Shown: positions 8,994 through 18,421 of the stretch, one piece after another
Numbering within the stretch: position 1 is the stretch's first letter
Layout: every line of letters starts with the position of its first letter
Origin: CAZUMJ01 sp964621605
Lineage (GTDB): Bacteria; Actinomycetota; Acidimicrobiia; Acidimicrobiales; Iamiaceae
Assembly (NCBI GenBank): GCA_964621605.1
Contig: CAZUMJ010000005.1
Location: forward strand, 51,552-115,551
Reading direction: 5' to 3'
Length of the DNA stretch: 64,000 nt
The notes under the pieces: generated by a model
Database searches by the model: none
What the model was told of the DNA's origin: nothing
The model's input: the letters and a program-made list of their open reading frames with translations, nothing else
Translations under genes and position numbers: made by a program

Positions 8994-10319
8994 GTGACCT
9001 CCGACCCGATGGAGTTCGGCGATAGCCCGGGCGAGGCGGCATTTCGCGCCGAGGCGCGCGCCTGGCTCGAACAGCACGCGGTCAAGAAGGGCTCACCCGA
9101 CGACTTCTCGAGCGGCTTCTTCAACCTCGACGGCGTGCCTCCCTCAGAGCGTCCGGCTGCTGCGGCCCTGCATGCAGCACGCTGCCGTGCGTGGCAGGCC
9201 ACCCTCGCCGCGGGCGGCTGGGCGGGCATCACCTGGCCCCGTGAGGCAGGAGGCAGGGGAGGGTCGCCGGTCGAGGCGATGATCTTCGCCGAGGAGCAAG
9301 CGCGCTTCGGCGTCTCGGCCGATGTGCTCGCGATCGGCATCACGATGGCCGGCCCGACGATCATCGCCCACGGTTCTGCGCAACAGCAGGAGCGCTTTCT
9401 GCTTCCACTCCTGCGCGGCGAGCACCTGTGGTGCCAGCTCTTCAGCGAGCCGGGGGCGGGTTCGGACCTTGCGGCGCTCGCCACCCGGGCGGTCGTCGAC
9501 GGCGACGAGCTCGTCATCAACGGACAGAAGGTGTGGACCTCGAGCGCGGATCAGGCCGACTGGGGCATGTTGCTGGTCCGGACCGATCCCGACGCGCCGA
9601 AGCACCGTGGCATCACCTATGTCCTGCTCGACATGCGCACCCCTGGCATCGAGGTGCGTCCGCTGCGGCAGATGAACGGCGGGTCGCACTTCGCCGAGGT
9701 GTTCTTCACCGACGTCCGCGTGCCCTGCAGCGACGTGCTCGGGCCCCTGCACGGCGGCTGGGGCGTCGCGATGACCACGCTGGCGAACGAGCGCATGATG
9801 ATCGGCGACAACCCCATGCTGCGCAGCGACGCGCTCATGCGACTCGCCCGCCGATACCGACGCGCGGACGACCCGGTCGTGCGTGCCGGCATCGCGGCAG
9901 CGTTCACGCGCGAGCAGATCCTGCGCTACTTCGGCTTTCGGGTGCGCACGGCGCTCGGGCGTGGTGAGATGCCCGGCCCAGAGGCGTCGTGCATGAAGCT
10001 GGCGGTCGCTCAGCACCTTGCCCGCACCGCGTCGCTCGCGTTGGCGATCGAGGGGGCCGACGGGCTCCTCGCGCATGCCACCGCGTCGGCCGGCGAACCC
10101 CGCTGGCACTGGCAGTTCCTGCAAGCTCCCGCCATCCGCATCGCCGGGGGGAGCGACGAGGTGCAGCGCAACATCATGGGCGAGCGAGTGCTCGGGCTCC
10201 CGCCCGAGGTGCGTGTCGACAAGCAGGTGCCGTTTCGAACGCTCGCCACTGCGAGCGCCGCCGGTCGCGTGCGCCCCTCGGCGCCGCTGACCTCTTCGCA
10301 AGGAGGAGCAACCCCATGA
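8994..10319 (+). CDS. Acyl-CoA dehydrogenase (FadE family)
   Basis: FAD-dependent acyl-CoA dehydrogenase introducing an alpha,beta double bond into acyl-CoA thioesters. The full three-domain fold is present in 441 residues: an N-terminal helical domain, the signature QLFSEPGAGSDLAAL near residue 150, KVWTSSADQADWGMLLVRT, and a C-terminal helical domain ending in IAGGSDEVQRNIMGERVLGLP. The start is GTG at 8994 (an in-frame ATG lies at 9009). The upstream KstR-type operator suggests a role in steroid side-chain or related lipid breakdown. It overlaps the next gene by 4 bases (ATGA), so they are co-translated. The substrate cannot be deduced. Confidence 0.88.
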   Translation: MTSDPMEFGDSPGEAAFRAEARAWLEQHAVKKGSPDDFSSGFFNLDGVPPSERPAAAALHAARCRAWQATLAAGGWAGITWPREAGGRGGSPVEAMIFAEEQARFGVSADVLAIGITMAGPTIIAHGSAQQQERFLLPLLRGEHLWCQLFSEPGAGSDLAALATRAVVDGDELVINGQKVWTSSADQADWGMLLVRTDPDAPKHRGITYVLLDMRTPGIEVRPLRQMNGGSHFAEVFFTDVRVPCSDVLGPLHGGWGVAMTTLANERMMIGDNPMLRSDALMRLARRYRRADDPVVRAGIAAAFTREQILRYFGFRVRTALGRGEMPGPEASCMKLAVAQHLARTASLALAIEGADGLLAHATASAGEPRWHWQFLQAPAIRIAGGSDEVQRNIMGERVLGLPPEVRVDKQVPFRTLATASAAGRVRPSAPLTSSQGGATP

Positions 10320-11194
10320 CCATGCCCAAAGACATCGGCATCATCGACACGATGATCGGGTTCCCCCACGGGGACATGAAGGCGACCTACAAGTTCATCA
10401 CCGACCAGACGCGTGACAAGCAGTCGAAGGAGGAGTTCGAGTTCCCGGCGGAGTACATGTTCAAAGACGTGCCCGACAAGAAGCTCCGCGACGTCGATGA
10501 CCCGGTCGGTGTCACGCTGCGCGAGATGGACCTGTGGGGGATCGAGCGGGGGCTTGTCGGTGTCGCTTTGAAGGACGAGATCGGCCGCAAGGCGCTCTCG
10601 CAGCACCCCGATCGCTTCATCCCGGGGTGCAGCGCCGACCCGAACCGGGGGATGGACGCGGTGCGCGACATCCAACGCCTCCACGACGAGTACGGCATCC
10701 GAGCGGTATCCCTCTTCCCCGCGGGGACCCACCCGCAGGTCGCGATCAACGACAAGCTCATGTACCCGATCTACGCGAAGTGCGTGGAGCTCGGCATCGC
10801 GGTGTTCTGCTGCGCAGGCGTGCCCGGCCCGCGCCTGCGCTTCGCCCCGCAGCGTGTCGAGCTGATCGACGAGGTGTGCTTCGACTTCCCCGAGCTGGTG
10901 TTCGTGACCCGTCACGGGTGCGAGCCGTGGACCGAGTTGGCCGTCAAGCTCATGTTGAAGTGGCCGAACCTCTACTACTCCACGAGCGCGTTCGCGCCCC
11001 GGTACTACCCGAAGGCGATCGTCGACTTCGCCAACACGCGTGGCGCCGACAAGATCATCTACGCGGGCTACTTCCCGATGGGCCTGTCCATCGAGCGGAT
11101 CATGTCGGAGATGCCGCAGGTGCCGTTCAACGAGGACGTGTGGCCAAAGTTCCTCCGCACCAACGCAGAACGCGTGCTCGGCTTGGCCGGCTGA
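10316..11194 (+). CDS. Amidohydrolase-2 family protein (TIM-barrel metal-dependent hydrolase)
   Basis: A 292-residue amidohydrolase-2 type TIM barrel, the superfamily that includes ACMSD and related decarboxylases and hydrolases. The start opens with GIIDTMIGFPHGD, and strand motifs IPGCSADPNRG, FVTRHGCEPW and the C-terminal FLRTNAERVLGL agree with the family. The first metal site reads DTM rather than the usual DxHxH, so catalytic metal binding may be altered. AAGGAGGAG immediately precedes the ATG, which overlaps the acyl-CoA dehydrogenase stop. It probably belongs to the same KstR-type regulated operon; such genes often accompany acyl-CoA degradation genes in this group. Confidence 0.8.
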   Translation: MTMPKDIGIIDTMIGFPHGDMKATYKFITDQTRDKQSKEEFEFPAEYMFKDVPDKKLRDVDDPVGVTLREMDLWGIERGLVGVALKDEIGRKALSQHPDRFIPGCSADPNRGMDAVRDIQRLHDEYGIRAVSLFPAGTHPQVAINDKLMYPIYAKCVELGIAVFCCAGVPGPRLRFAPQRVELIDEVCFDFPELVFVTRHGCEPWTELAVKLMLKWPNLYYSTSAFAPRYYPKAIVDFANTRGADKIIYAGYFPMGLSIERIMSEMPQVPFNEDVWPKFLRTNAERVLGLAG

Positions 11195-11237
11195 GGACTT
11201 GCTGACGGCAACCCCCAAACCTGCGAGGAGCTGAGCG

Positions 11238-11861
11238 ATGGCGAAGATCGTGGATGCACCCCCGGCCCCTGAGACGATGACGCCGGCGCAGCTCGCGCGC
11301 CGGCAACGGGTGATCGACGCGGTGCTCGACCTCGTGTCCGAGGGTGGCATCGACGACATGCAGATGCGGGAGCTTGCGGAGCGTTCAGGGGTCGCGCTCG
11401 GCACGGTGTACCGGTACTTCTCGTCGAAGGATCACGTCGTCGCCGCGGCGTTGTTGTCGTGGGCGGCGCAGCTCGACCAGCGCATCACCCGCCGCCCGTT
11501 GCCCGACGCGCCGGCGGTGGAGCGGCTCAAGGCGGTGTTGCACCACGGCCAGCGGGCGTTTCAACGTGCGCCGAACTTCGCCCGGCTGATGATCACCTCC
11601 GCCAGCTCGACCGACCCGTTCGCGAGCGAGAGCTACGACGAGTTGGGGCGCATCGTGGGGGGCACGCTGGCTCGGGCCATGCCTGAGGTGCCGAGCGAGG
11701 AACGCGATCGGGTGGTGTCGGTGGTGGGGGCGGTGTGGTTCGTGGCGCTCAATGAATGGCTGAACGGCAGGGCCACCGTCGCGGAGGTGTACCAACGCCT
11801 CGACGATGTGTGCGACCTGGTACTCGGATGGCGGGAACAGGTTCCTACCTGGCCGAGGTAG
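11238..11861 (+). CDS. TetR-family transcriptional regulator (KstR-like)
   Basis: A 207-residue TetR repressor. The N-terminal helix-turn-helix covers about residues 20-65 with RQRVIDAVLDLVSEGG, MQMRELAERSGVALGTVYRYF and SSKDHV; the rest is a helical ligand domain. This N-terminal segment is reminiscent of KstR, the cholesterol-catabolism repressor, though I cannot compute identity. GAGGAG lies before the ATG. It is third in the acyl-CoA dehydrogenase-amidohydrolase cluster, which makes it the natural candidate for the operator at 8929. Confidence 0.85.
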   Translation: MAKIVDAPPAPETMTPAQLARRQRVIDAVLDLVSEGGIDDMQMRELAERSGVALGTVYRYFSSKDHVVAAALLSWAAQLDQRITRRPLPDAPAVERLKAVLHHGQRAFQRAPNFARLMITSASSTDPFASESYDELGRIVGGTLARAMPEVPSEERDRVVSVVGAVWFVALNEWLNGRATVAEVYQRLDDVCDLVLGWREQVPTWPR

Positions 11862-11898
11862 GTCATAGAAATCGCAGGTCACGGCCAGTGTGGGCTCG

Positions 11899-11927
11899 TT
11901 GACGAAAATAGAATCCGGTACTAGTTT
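11899..11927 (+). promoter_or_regulatory. Sigma-70 type promoter, leaderless
   Basis: TTGACG at 11899-11904, a 17-base spacer and TAGTTT at 11922-11927. The -10 ends six bases before the ATG at 11934, so the transcript would start at or next to the start codon. The local sequence is AT-rich compared with its surroundings. Confidence 0.6.
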
Positions 11928-11933
11928 TTTGGT

Positions 11934-13118
11934 ATGGCAGACCTTGGGTTCGCGTTCTTCGACGCAGACAACCACTACTACGAGCCGGCCGATGCGTTCA
12001 CCCGGCACCTCCCGAAGGAGTTCGCCCGTCGGGGCATCTTCTGGATCGAGATGAACGGCAAGCAGCGCCTGATGGCGGGCAACCGGCTGTGGCGCTTCAT
12101 CCCCAACCCGACGTTCGACCCGATCGCTCGCCCTGGCGCGCTCGACCAGTACTTCCGCGGCAACAACCCCAAGGGCCAAGACGTACGTGAGGCGTTCGGT
12201 GAGCTCGATCGCATCGCGGACCGCCCCGAGTACCGCGACCGCGATGCGCGCCTGGCCGTCATGGACGCGCAGCACATGGAGGCGACGTTCATGTTTCCGA
12301 CGCTCGCGGTCGGCGCCGAAGAAGCGCTGCGCACCGACGTCGACGCGGTGCACGCCGTCTTCAGCGCCTTCAACCGTTGGGTCGCGGAGGAGTGGGGCTT
12401 CGCCTACGAGGACCGCATCTACGCCGCTGCGGTCATCTCCTTGCTCGATCCAGCCAAAGCGGTTGCCGAGTTGCGCCGCGTGGCCGCGGAGGGGTGTCGC
12501 CTCATCTGTCTGCGCGCCGCGCCGATCCTCGCCCCGGGCGGCGGCCGCTCACCCGGCGACGCCGTGTACGACGAGTTCTGGTCGGTCGTCGAGGAGACCG
12601 GCATCGTCGTCGGCATCCACTCGGGCGACTCCGGGTACGACCGCTACGCCGTCGACTGGGGGGCATCCGCCGAGATGGAGGCATTCCGCGCCGACCCGTT
12701 CAAGCGGGTGATGATCGGCCACCGGCCCATCTACGACTACCTCGCTGCGCTCATCACCCGAGGGGTGTTCGAGAGGCACCCCGGCGTGCGCGTGGCGACG
12801 ATCGAGAGCGGGTCGAGCTGGGTGCCGGAGCTCGTACACGCGCTCTCCAAGACCTACAAGCAGATCCCCGCGCTCTTTCCGGGCGATCCGGTTGCCGCCT
12901 TCCGTCGCAACATCTGGGTGTCACCGTTCTTCGAGGACGACATCCGTTCGCTCACCGAGTTCGTCGACGTCGACCACCTGCTGATGGGGTCCGACTGGCC
13001 CCACGCAGAGGGCCTTCCCGAGCCGTCCGACTACATCCGTGACCTCGCCGGGTTCTCCGACGACGAGGTGCGCAAGGTCATGCACGACAACGCACGTGCA
13101 CTCATGCCCGTGCGCTGA
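11934..13118 (+). CDS. Amidohydrolase-2 family protein
   Basis: A 394-residue amidohydrolase-2 TIM-barrel protein. It opens with FFDADNHYYEPADAFTRHL, the DADNHYYE form common in actinobacterial members, followed by MDAQHMEATFMFPTLAV, VGIHSGDSGYDRYAVDW, and the C-terminal metal-site segment GSDWPHAEGLPEP with HDNARALM. It lacks a ribosome binding site and appears leaderless from its own promoter, so it is transcribed separately from the upstream cluster. The substrate is unknown; family members act on aromatic and lipid-derived acids. Confidence 0.82.
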   Translation: MADLGFAFFDADNHYYEPADAFTRHLPKEFARRGIFWIEMNGKQRLMAGNRLWRFIPNPTFDPIARPGALDQYFRGNNPKGQDVREAFGELDRIADRPEYRDRDARLAVMDAQHMEATFMFPTLAVGAEEALRTDVDAVHAVFSAFNRWVAEEWGFAYEDRIYAAAVISLLDPAKAVAELRRVAAEGCRLICLRAAPILAPGGGRSPGDAVYDEFWSVVEETGIVVGIHSGDSGYDRYAVDWGASAEMEAFRADPFKRVMIGHRPIYDYLAALITRGVFERHPGVRVATIESGSSWVPELVHALSKTYKQIPALFPGDPVAAFRRNIWVSPFFEDDIRSLTEFVDVDHLLMGSDWPHAEGLPEPSDYIRDLAGFSDDEVRKVMHDNARALMPVR

Positions 13119-13204
13119 TGGCCTGAGGGCACGCGTGGCGAGCGTCTCGCGGTGGGAACCCATCCGAAGGGCCGGTGAGCCACGGCAGTAGCATCGAACG
13201 GTCT

Positions 13205-14617
13205 ATGCCGAAGCCCCCCGTTCTCACTCCGCAGGCCGACGACTTCCCGCGCTGGTACCAGGAGGTCGTCGCGAAGGCCGAGCTGGCCGACAACGGTCCG
13301 GTCCGCGGCACCATGGTCATCCGCCCGTACGGCTACGCCATCTGGGAGCGCATGCAGGCCGAGGTCGACGCCCGCATCAAGGCCGCGGGGGCGAGCAACG
13401 CCTACTTCCCCCTCTTCATCCCCGAGAGCTACCTCACGCGTGAGGCCGAGCACGTCGAGGGGTTCAGTCCTGAGCTGGCGGTGGTGACGCACGCCGGAGG
13501 CAAGGAGCTCGACGAGCCGGTGGTCGTACGTCCGACGTCTGAGACGGTCATCGGCGAGTACATGGCCAAGTGGGTGCAGAGCTACCGCGACCTGCCTTTG
13601 TTGCTCAACCAGTGGGCCAACGTGGTGCGCTGGGAGCTTCGCCCGCGCCTCTTCCTACGCTCGAGCGAGTTCCTCTGGCAGGAAGGCCACACGGCACACG
13701 TCGACGAGGCCGACGCCGCCGCCTACGCACGTCGCATCCACACCGACGTGTACCGGTCGTTCATGGTCGACGAGCTGGCCATTCCCGTGTGGCTCGGTCG
13801 CAAGACCGCAAAGGAGCGCTTCCCCGGGGCCATCAACACCCTCACGTGCGAGGCGATGATGGGTGACGGGAAGGCCCTGCAGATGGGCACCAGCCATGAG
13901 CTCGGGCAGAACTTCGCCAAAGCGTTCGACATCTCCTACCTCGACGCGGCGGGCGAGCAGCAGCTCGCGTGGACGACGTCATGGGGTGTGTCGACCCGCA
14001 TGGTGGGTGGGCTGATCATGGCGCACGGCGACGACGCCGGGCTCCGCCTGCCGCCGCGCATCGCCCCGGTGCAGGTGGTCGTCCTGGCGGTGCGCGACGA
14101 CGACGCGGTCGTCGCCGAGGTCCGGCGCATCGCCGACGTGCTGCGTGCAGCAGGGGTGCGGGTCGAGGCCGACGTGCGGGTCGAGACGTCGTTCGGGCGC
14201 CGCGTGACCGATTGGGAGCTGAAGGGCGTCCCCGTTCGCCTCGAGCTCGGGCCGCGCGACCTGGCAGAGGGCATCGTCACCGTGGTGCGCAGAGACTCGA
14301 CCGACAAGGTGCCGGTGGCGCTCGGCGAGCTCGCGACGCGGGTGCCGGCCGACCTCGACGCGATGCAAGCCGCCATGCTCGCCGCCGCGACCGCGCGCCG
14401 CGATGCCCGCACGACGTCGGTGGCCACGCTCGACGAGGCACGTGAGGCCGCGGCAACCGGTTTCGCGCGCGTGCCGTGGGACGCCGTCGGGCCCGAAGGT
14501 GAGGCCGAGTTGGCGACCGCGGCGGTGACGGTGCGTTGCCTGCAGCGTGGCGACGGGTCCCTACCGGAGCGTGACGACGAGGCAGGGCTCGTCGCGCTCG
14601 TCGCGCGGTCGTATTGA
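13205..14617 (+). CDS. proS: Prolyl-tRNA synthetase, archaeal/eukaryal-type
   Basis: Class II prolyl-tRNA synthetase charging tRNA-Pro. It has 470 residues and lacks the roughly 180-residue editing insertion of the long bacterial enzyme, which marks the short archaeal/eukaryal-like type. Class II motifs are visible: GTMVIRPYGYAIWE (motif 1 region), VRWELRPRLFLRSSEFLWQEGHTAH (motif 2, broken here across two recognisable halves VRWELRP and FLWQEGHTAH), and TTSWGVSTRMVGGLIMAHGDD (motif 3). The anticodon-binding domain follows. The ATG at 13205 gives the usual N-terminus; TAGCAT at 13189-13194 may be a -10. Confidence 0.94.
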   Translation: MPKPPVLTPQADDFPRWYQEVVAKAELADNGPVRGTMVIRPYGYAIWERMQAEVDARIKAAGASNAYFPLFIPESYLTREAEHVEGFSPELAVVTHAGGKELDEPVVVRPTSETVIGEYMAKWVQSYRDLPLLLNQWANVVRWELRPRLFLRSSEFLWQEGHTAHVDEADAAAYARRIHTDVYRSFMVDELAIPVWLGRKTAKERFPGAINTLTCEAMMGDGKALQMGTSHELGQNFAKAFDISYLDAAGEQQLAWTTSWGVSTRMVGGLIMAHGDDAGLRLPPRIAPVQVVVLAVRDDDAVVAEVRRIADVLRAAGVRVEADVRVETSFGRRVTDWELKGVPVRLELGPRDLAEGIVTVVRRDSTDKVPVALGELATRVPADLDAMQAAMLAAATARRDARTTSVATLDEAREAAATGFARVPWDAVGPEGEAELATAAVTVRCLQRGDGSLPERDDEAGLVALVARSY

Positions 14618-14622
14618 GGGTC

Positions 14623-16014
14623 ATGCCCACCGGCCTGCGACGAACCGGTCGGCAACGGGTGGCCTGCGGGCCTCGCCGATCTGCACTGCGGCGACGCGTC
14701 GTGGTGGTGGCTGTGGCCGGTGCATGCACGCTGACTGCGGGCCCGCTCGCCCTCGCGCAGGTCCCGCCCGCCACCGACGTGCCCGCCACGACTGCCGTCC
14801 CACCGGGAACCGATCCCGCCGCGACCTCGACGACGATCGGGGGTGAGACGCCGGGTTCGTCCACGGCGTCCGGGCCCACCACCTCAACCATCGCCCGGCC
14901 GCCTGCGGTTCCGACACCGGGCGGGTTCGGCGGGCCGCCGGTCGACCCGAATGCGCCGCCCGAGCCTCCGATGGCCGATCCGAGCCCGCAGGTTCGGGTG
15001 TTGCTCACGCAACTGCGGGCGCACGATCACCTCGACGTCGTCGCGAAGGCCGAGCAGGCGCTTGCCGCGCAGCAGGTCAAGGAGCAGCAGGCGCACGATG
15101 TGGTGGCGCAGGCGGTTGCGGCGGTGCGACGCGCGGAGGCGGTCGTGGCGACCGACCGGGACCGGCTTCGTGGCATCGCCATCACGGCCTACATGGATCC
15201 GTCGTCGTCGCCACTCGAACAGGTGCTCGAAGGTGAGCCCGCCGATGGACGTCGCCGTGACGTGCTCGTCACCGCGTCTGCCGAGCACAACCAGGCGGTG
15301 CTGCACGCGGATGAGGCGGCGCTGCGCAGCCGTCGTGGCGAGCTCGAAGAGGCACGGGCCGCTGAGCGGGCAGAGGTTGCGCGAACCGCGCAGGTCCAGG
15401 GGCGTCTCGATGGCGAGCGCGGCTTTCAGTCCGTGCTGGAGCAGAACATCAACACCGCCGTGTACGGCCAGTCGCACGGTGTGCCCTACGAGCTGCCGAT
15501 CATGGGCCTGAACGTGTTCAAACCCGAGGAGCTGGCCGCATGGTTCGTGCAGCACGGCGTCGTCAGCCATGCCCAGGCGAGCGTCACCGATCTGGCGACC
15601 TGGTACCTGCAGGAGGGGCGTGACGAGGGCGTGCGGGGCGACATGGCCTTCGCGCAGTCGGTCCTCGAGACCGGCTCGTTCACCAACGACGACACCCGGC
15701 GCTTCAACAACTTCGCCGGGGTGGGGCATTGCGACACCTGCCCGACGGGGTTTGCCTTCGCCACGCCCCAACTCGGGGTGCGCGCGCAGATCCAACTGCT
15801 GAAGCAGTACTCCGAGGGCAACGTCACCTACAAGAACCCGCTGGTCGACCGGCGGTTGCGGGGGCCGGCAGGGTGCTGCCCGACGTGGACCGATCTCACC
15901 CACATCTGGGCGACGAACGGCAACTACGGCCCCAAGATCATGTCGGTGTACCGCGAGATGCTGCACTGGCTGGTGCTGCAGCGCGGCCTCACCCCCCTCG
16001 ATCGAGGCCCGTGA
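14623..16014 (+). CDS. Secreted glucosaminidase-domain cell-wall hydrolase
   Basis: Exported protein of about 463 residues. An Arg-rich N-terminus and the hydrophobic VVVVAVAGACTLTAGPLALA form a signal peptide, followed by a Thr/Pro-rich linker (to about residue 125). A long Ala/Glu/Arg coiled coil with AEQALAAQQVKEQQAHDVV covers about 130-285, and a C-terminal glucosaminidase (lysozyme-like) domain contains DMAFAQSVLETGSF, NNFAGVGHCD and FATPQLGVRAQIQLL. The catalytic Glu is probably the one in SVLETGSF. A coiled coil plus a peptidoglycan-cleaving domain suggests a role in cell separation. A TTG at 14614 overlapping the proS stop is an alternative start. Confidence 0.78.
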   Translation: MPTGLRRTGRQRVACGPRRSALRRRVVVVAVAGACTLTAGPLALAQVPPATDVPATTAVPPGTDPAATSTTIGGETPGSSTASGPTTSTIARPPAVPTPGGFGGPPVDPNAPPEPPMADPSPQVRVLLTQLRAHDHLDVVAKAEQALAAQQVKEQQAHDVVAQAVAAVRRAEAVVATDRDRLRGIAITAYMDPSSSPLEQVLEGEPADGRRRDVLVTASAEHNQAVLHADEAALRSRRGELEEARAAERAEVARTAQVQGRLDGERGFQSVLEQNINTAVYGQSHGVPYELPIMGLNVFKPEELAAWFVQHGVVSHAQASVTDLATWYLQEGRDEGVRGDMAFAQSVLETGSFTNDDTRRFNNFAGVGHCDTCPTGFAFATPQLGVRAQIQLLKQYSEGNVTYKNPLVDRRLRGPAGCCPTWTDLTHIWATNGNYGPKIMSVYREMLHWLVLQRGLTPLDRGP

Positions 16015-16107
16015 CCGGGCACGAGCCGCCGGGCAGAGGTGCGGTGGCGTAGCGATCGTGCACGGTTCGTGCTGGCCCTGGGGGCGGCCGGGTTCCCCGG
16101 CTTCCGG

Positions 16108-16168
16108 TATACTGTTCGGGCCAGTTGCACCAGCATGCGGAGCACAAGGCGTGGGCCCTGCCCACGCC
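16108..16168 (+). promoter_or_regulatory. Promoter and leader hairpin before rimP-nusA-infB
   Basis: TATACT at 16108-16113 is a near-consensus -10. Beginning 35 bases later is a perfect 8-bp stem GGCGTGGG / CCCACGCC (16148-16155 with 16161-16168), loop CCCTG, followed by TTTCGTTTCG. A transcript from this promoter would form the hairpin before reaching rimP, so it may act as an attenuator or as the terminator of the upstream gene. Confidence 0.55.
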
Positions 16169-16223
16169 TTTCGTTTCGTATGGCGCAAGCGATGTTCCGA
16201 CAGAGCGACCGAGGAGGTGACCC

Positions 16224-16750
16224 ATGACCGACGGATTGACAGAGCGCATCGGTGCGCTTGTCGCGCCGCACATCGACGCGATTGGGGCCACCCTCTACGA
16301 CGTCGAGCACAGCGGCGGGGTGCTGCGCGTGGTCGTCGACCGTGCGCAGCCCGTCGATCTCGACGAGCTGGCGGTCCTCACCCGGGCGATCTCGCAACTG
16401 CTCGACGAGCAAGACCCGATCGCCGGTCGGTACACGCTCGAGGTGACAAGCCCCGGCCTCGAGCGGCGTCTCCGCACGCCAGCGCACTTCGCTGCCGCGG
16501 TGGGGGAGCAGGTCAAGCTCAAGCTCCACGCCGGCGTCGAGGGCGACCGTCGCGTCGACGGCGAGCTGCGCGAGGTCGATGGCGATGCCCTCGTCGTCGT
16601 CTCGTCGAAGGGGGTCGAGCAGCGCGTGCCGCTCGACTCGGTCGCCCAAGCACGCACTGTGTTCATTTGGGGGCCGGCTCCACGCCCGACCGGCCCTGCA
16701 CCACGTCGTTCCCGCCCATCACCTTCGGAGAGAGAGAAGAAGGCAGCGTC

Positions 16751-16754
<4 letters not shown>
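16224..16754 (+). CDS. rimP: Ribosome maturation factor RimP
   Basis: RimP, needed for 30S subunit assembly. It has 176 residues with the family features LYDVEHSGGVLRVVVD, the LTRAISQLLDEQD segment, and YTLEVTSPGLERRL, the most conserved RimP motif. The C-terminal 25 residues are a basic, Pro-rich tail. GAGGAGGTGA lies 5 bases before the ATG. The stop overlaps the nusA start as ATGA, so the two are translationally coupled. Confidence 0.93.
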
Positions 16755-18013
<1,259 letters not shown>

Positions 18014-18033
18014 CGCCCGAGCCCGCCGTCGCG

Positions 18034-18285
18034 CTGCGCACGTGTGTTGGCTGTCGCCGCAAGGCTCCACAGTCCGACCTGGTGCGCATGACGCGCCGAC
18101 CCGACGGGTCCCTCCAGGTGGGTCGTGCGCAGCCCGGGCGCGGTGCGTGGCTGTGTCGAGGTTCGAGTTCGTGCTTCGACCAGGCAATTCGTCACCGGGC
18201 ATTGCCTCGAGCTCTGCGCGCCTCGATCACCCCGGAGGCGGTGGAGGCAGTCCGCGCCACGCTGGGCCTGGGGGTAGCGGGCTGA
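18034..18285 (+). CDS. ylxR: YlxR family RNA-binding protein; no canonical start codon visible
   Basis: Small protein of the YlxR (DUF448) family that sits between nusA and infB in many bacteria; proposed nucleoid-associated/RNA-binding regulator. The translated frame reads RTCVGCRRKAPQSDLVRM, then GRGAWLCRGSSSCF and RALPRALRA, the complete YlxR core. The frame is open back to a TGA at 17944-17946 but contains no ATG, GTG or TTG before the RTCVGC motif; the best candidate is CTG at 18034. The first internal GTG/ATG (18082/18088) would delete the conserved cysteine pair. The family assignment is firm; the start is not. Confidence 0.8.
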   Translation: MRTCVGCRRKAPQSDLVRMTRRPDGSLQVGRAQPGRGAWLCRGSSSCFDQAIRHRALPRALRASITPEAVEAVRATLGLGVAG

Positions 18286-18421
18286 ACGATCGCTCCAGGC
18301 GGTGATTGCTTTCGTCGCCGGGCCTCCCGCTGCGCGACACTGGAGGGCCGTGCCTACGGGCGTGGCCAGACCTGATCTTCCCCACGACGACATCGAACTG
18401 ACGAAGGGCTGAGGAACGCCG

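Noticed and set aside
11905..11933. Second KstR-type operator before the 11934 amidohydrolase
   Set aside because: The AT-rich promoter contains ACTAGT but no AACnnGTT core.
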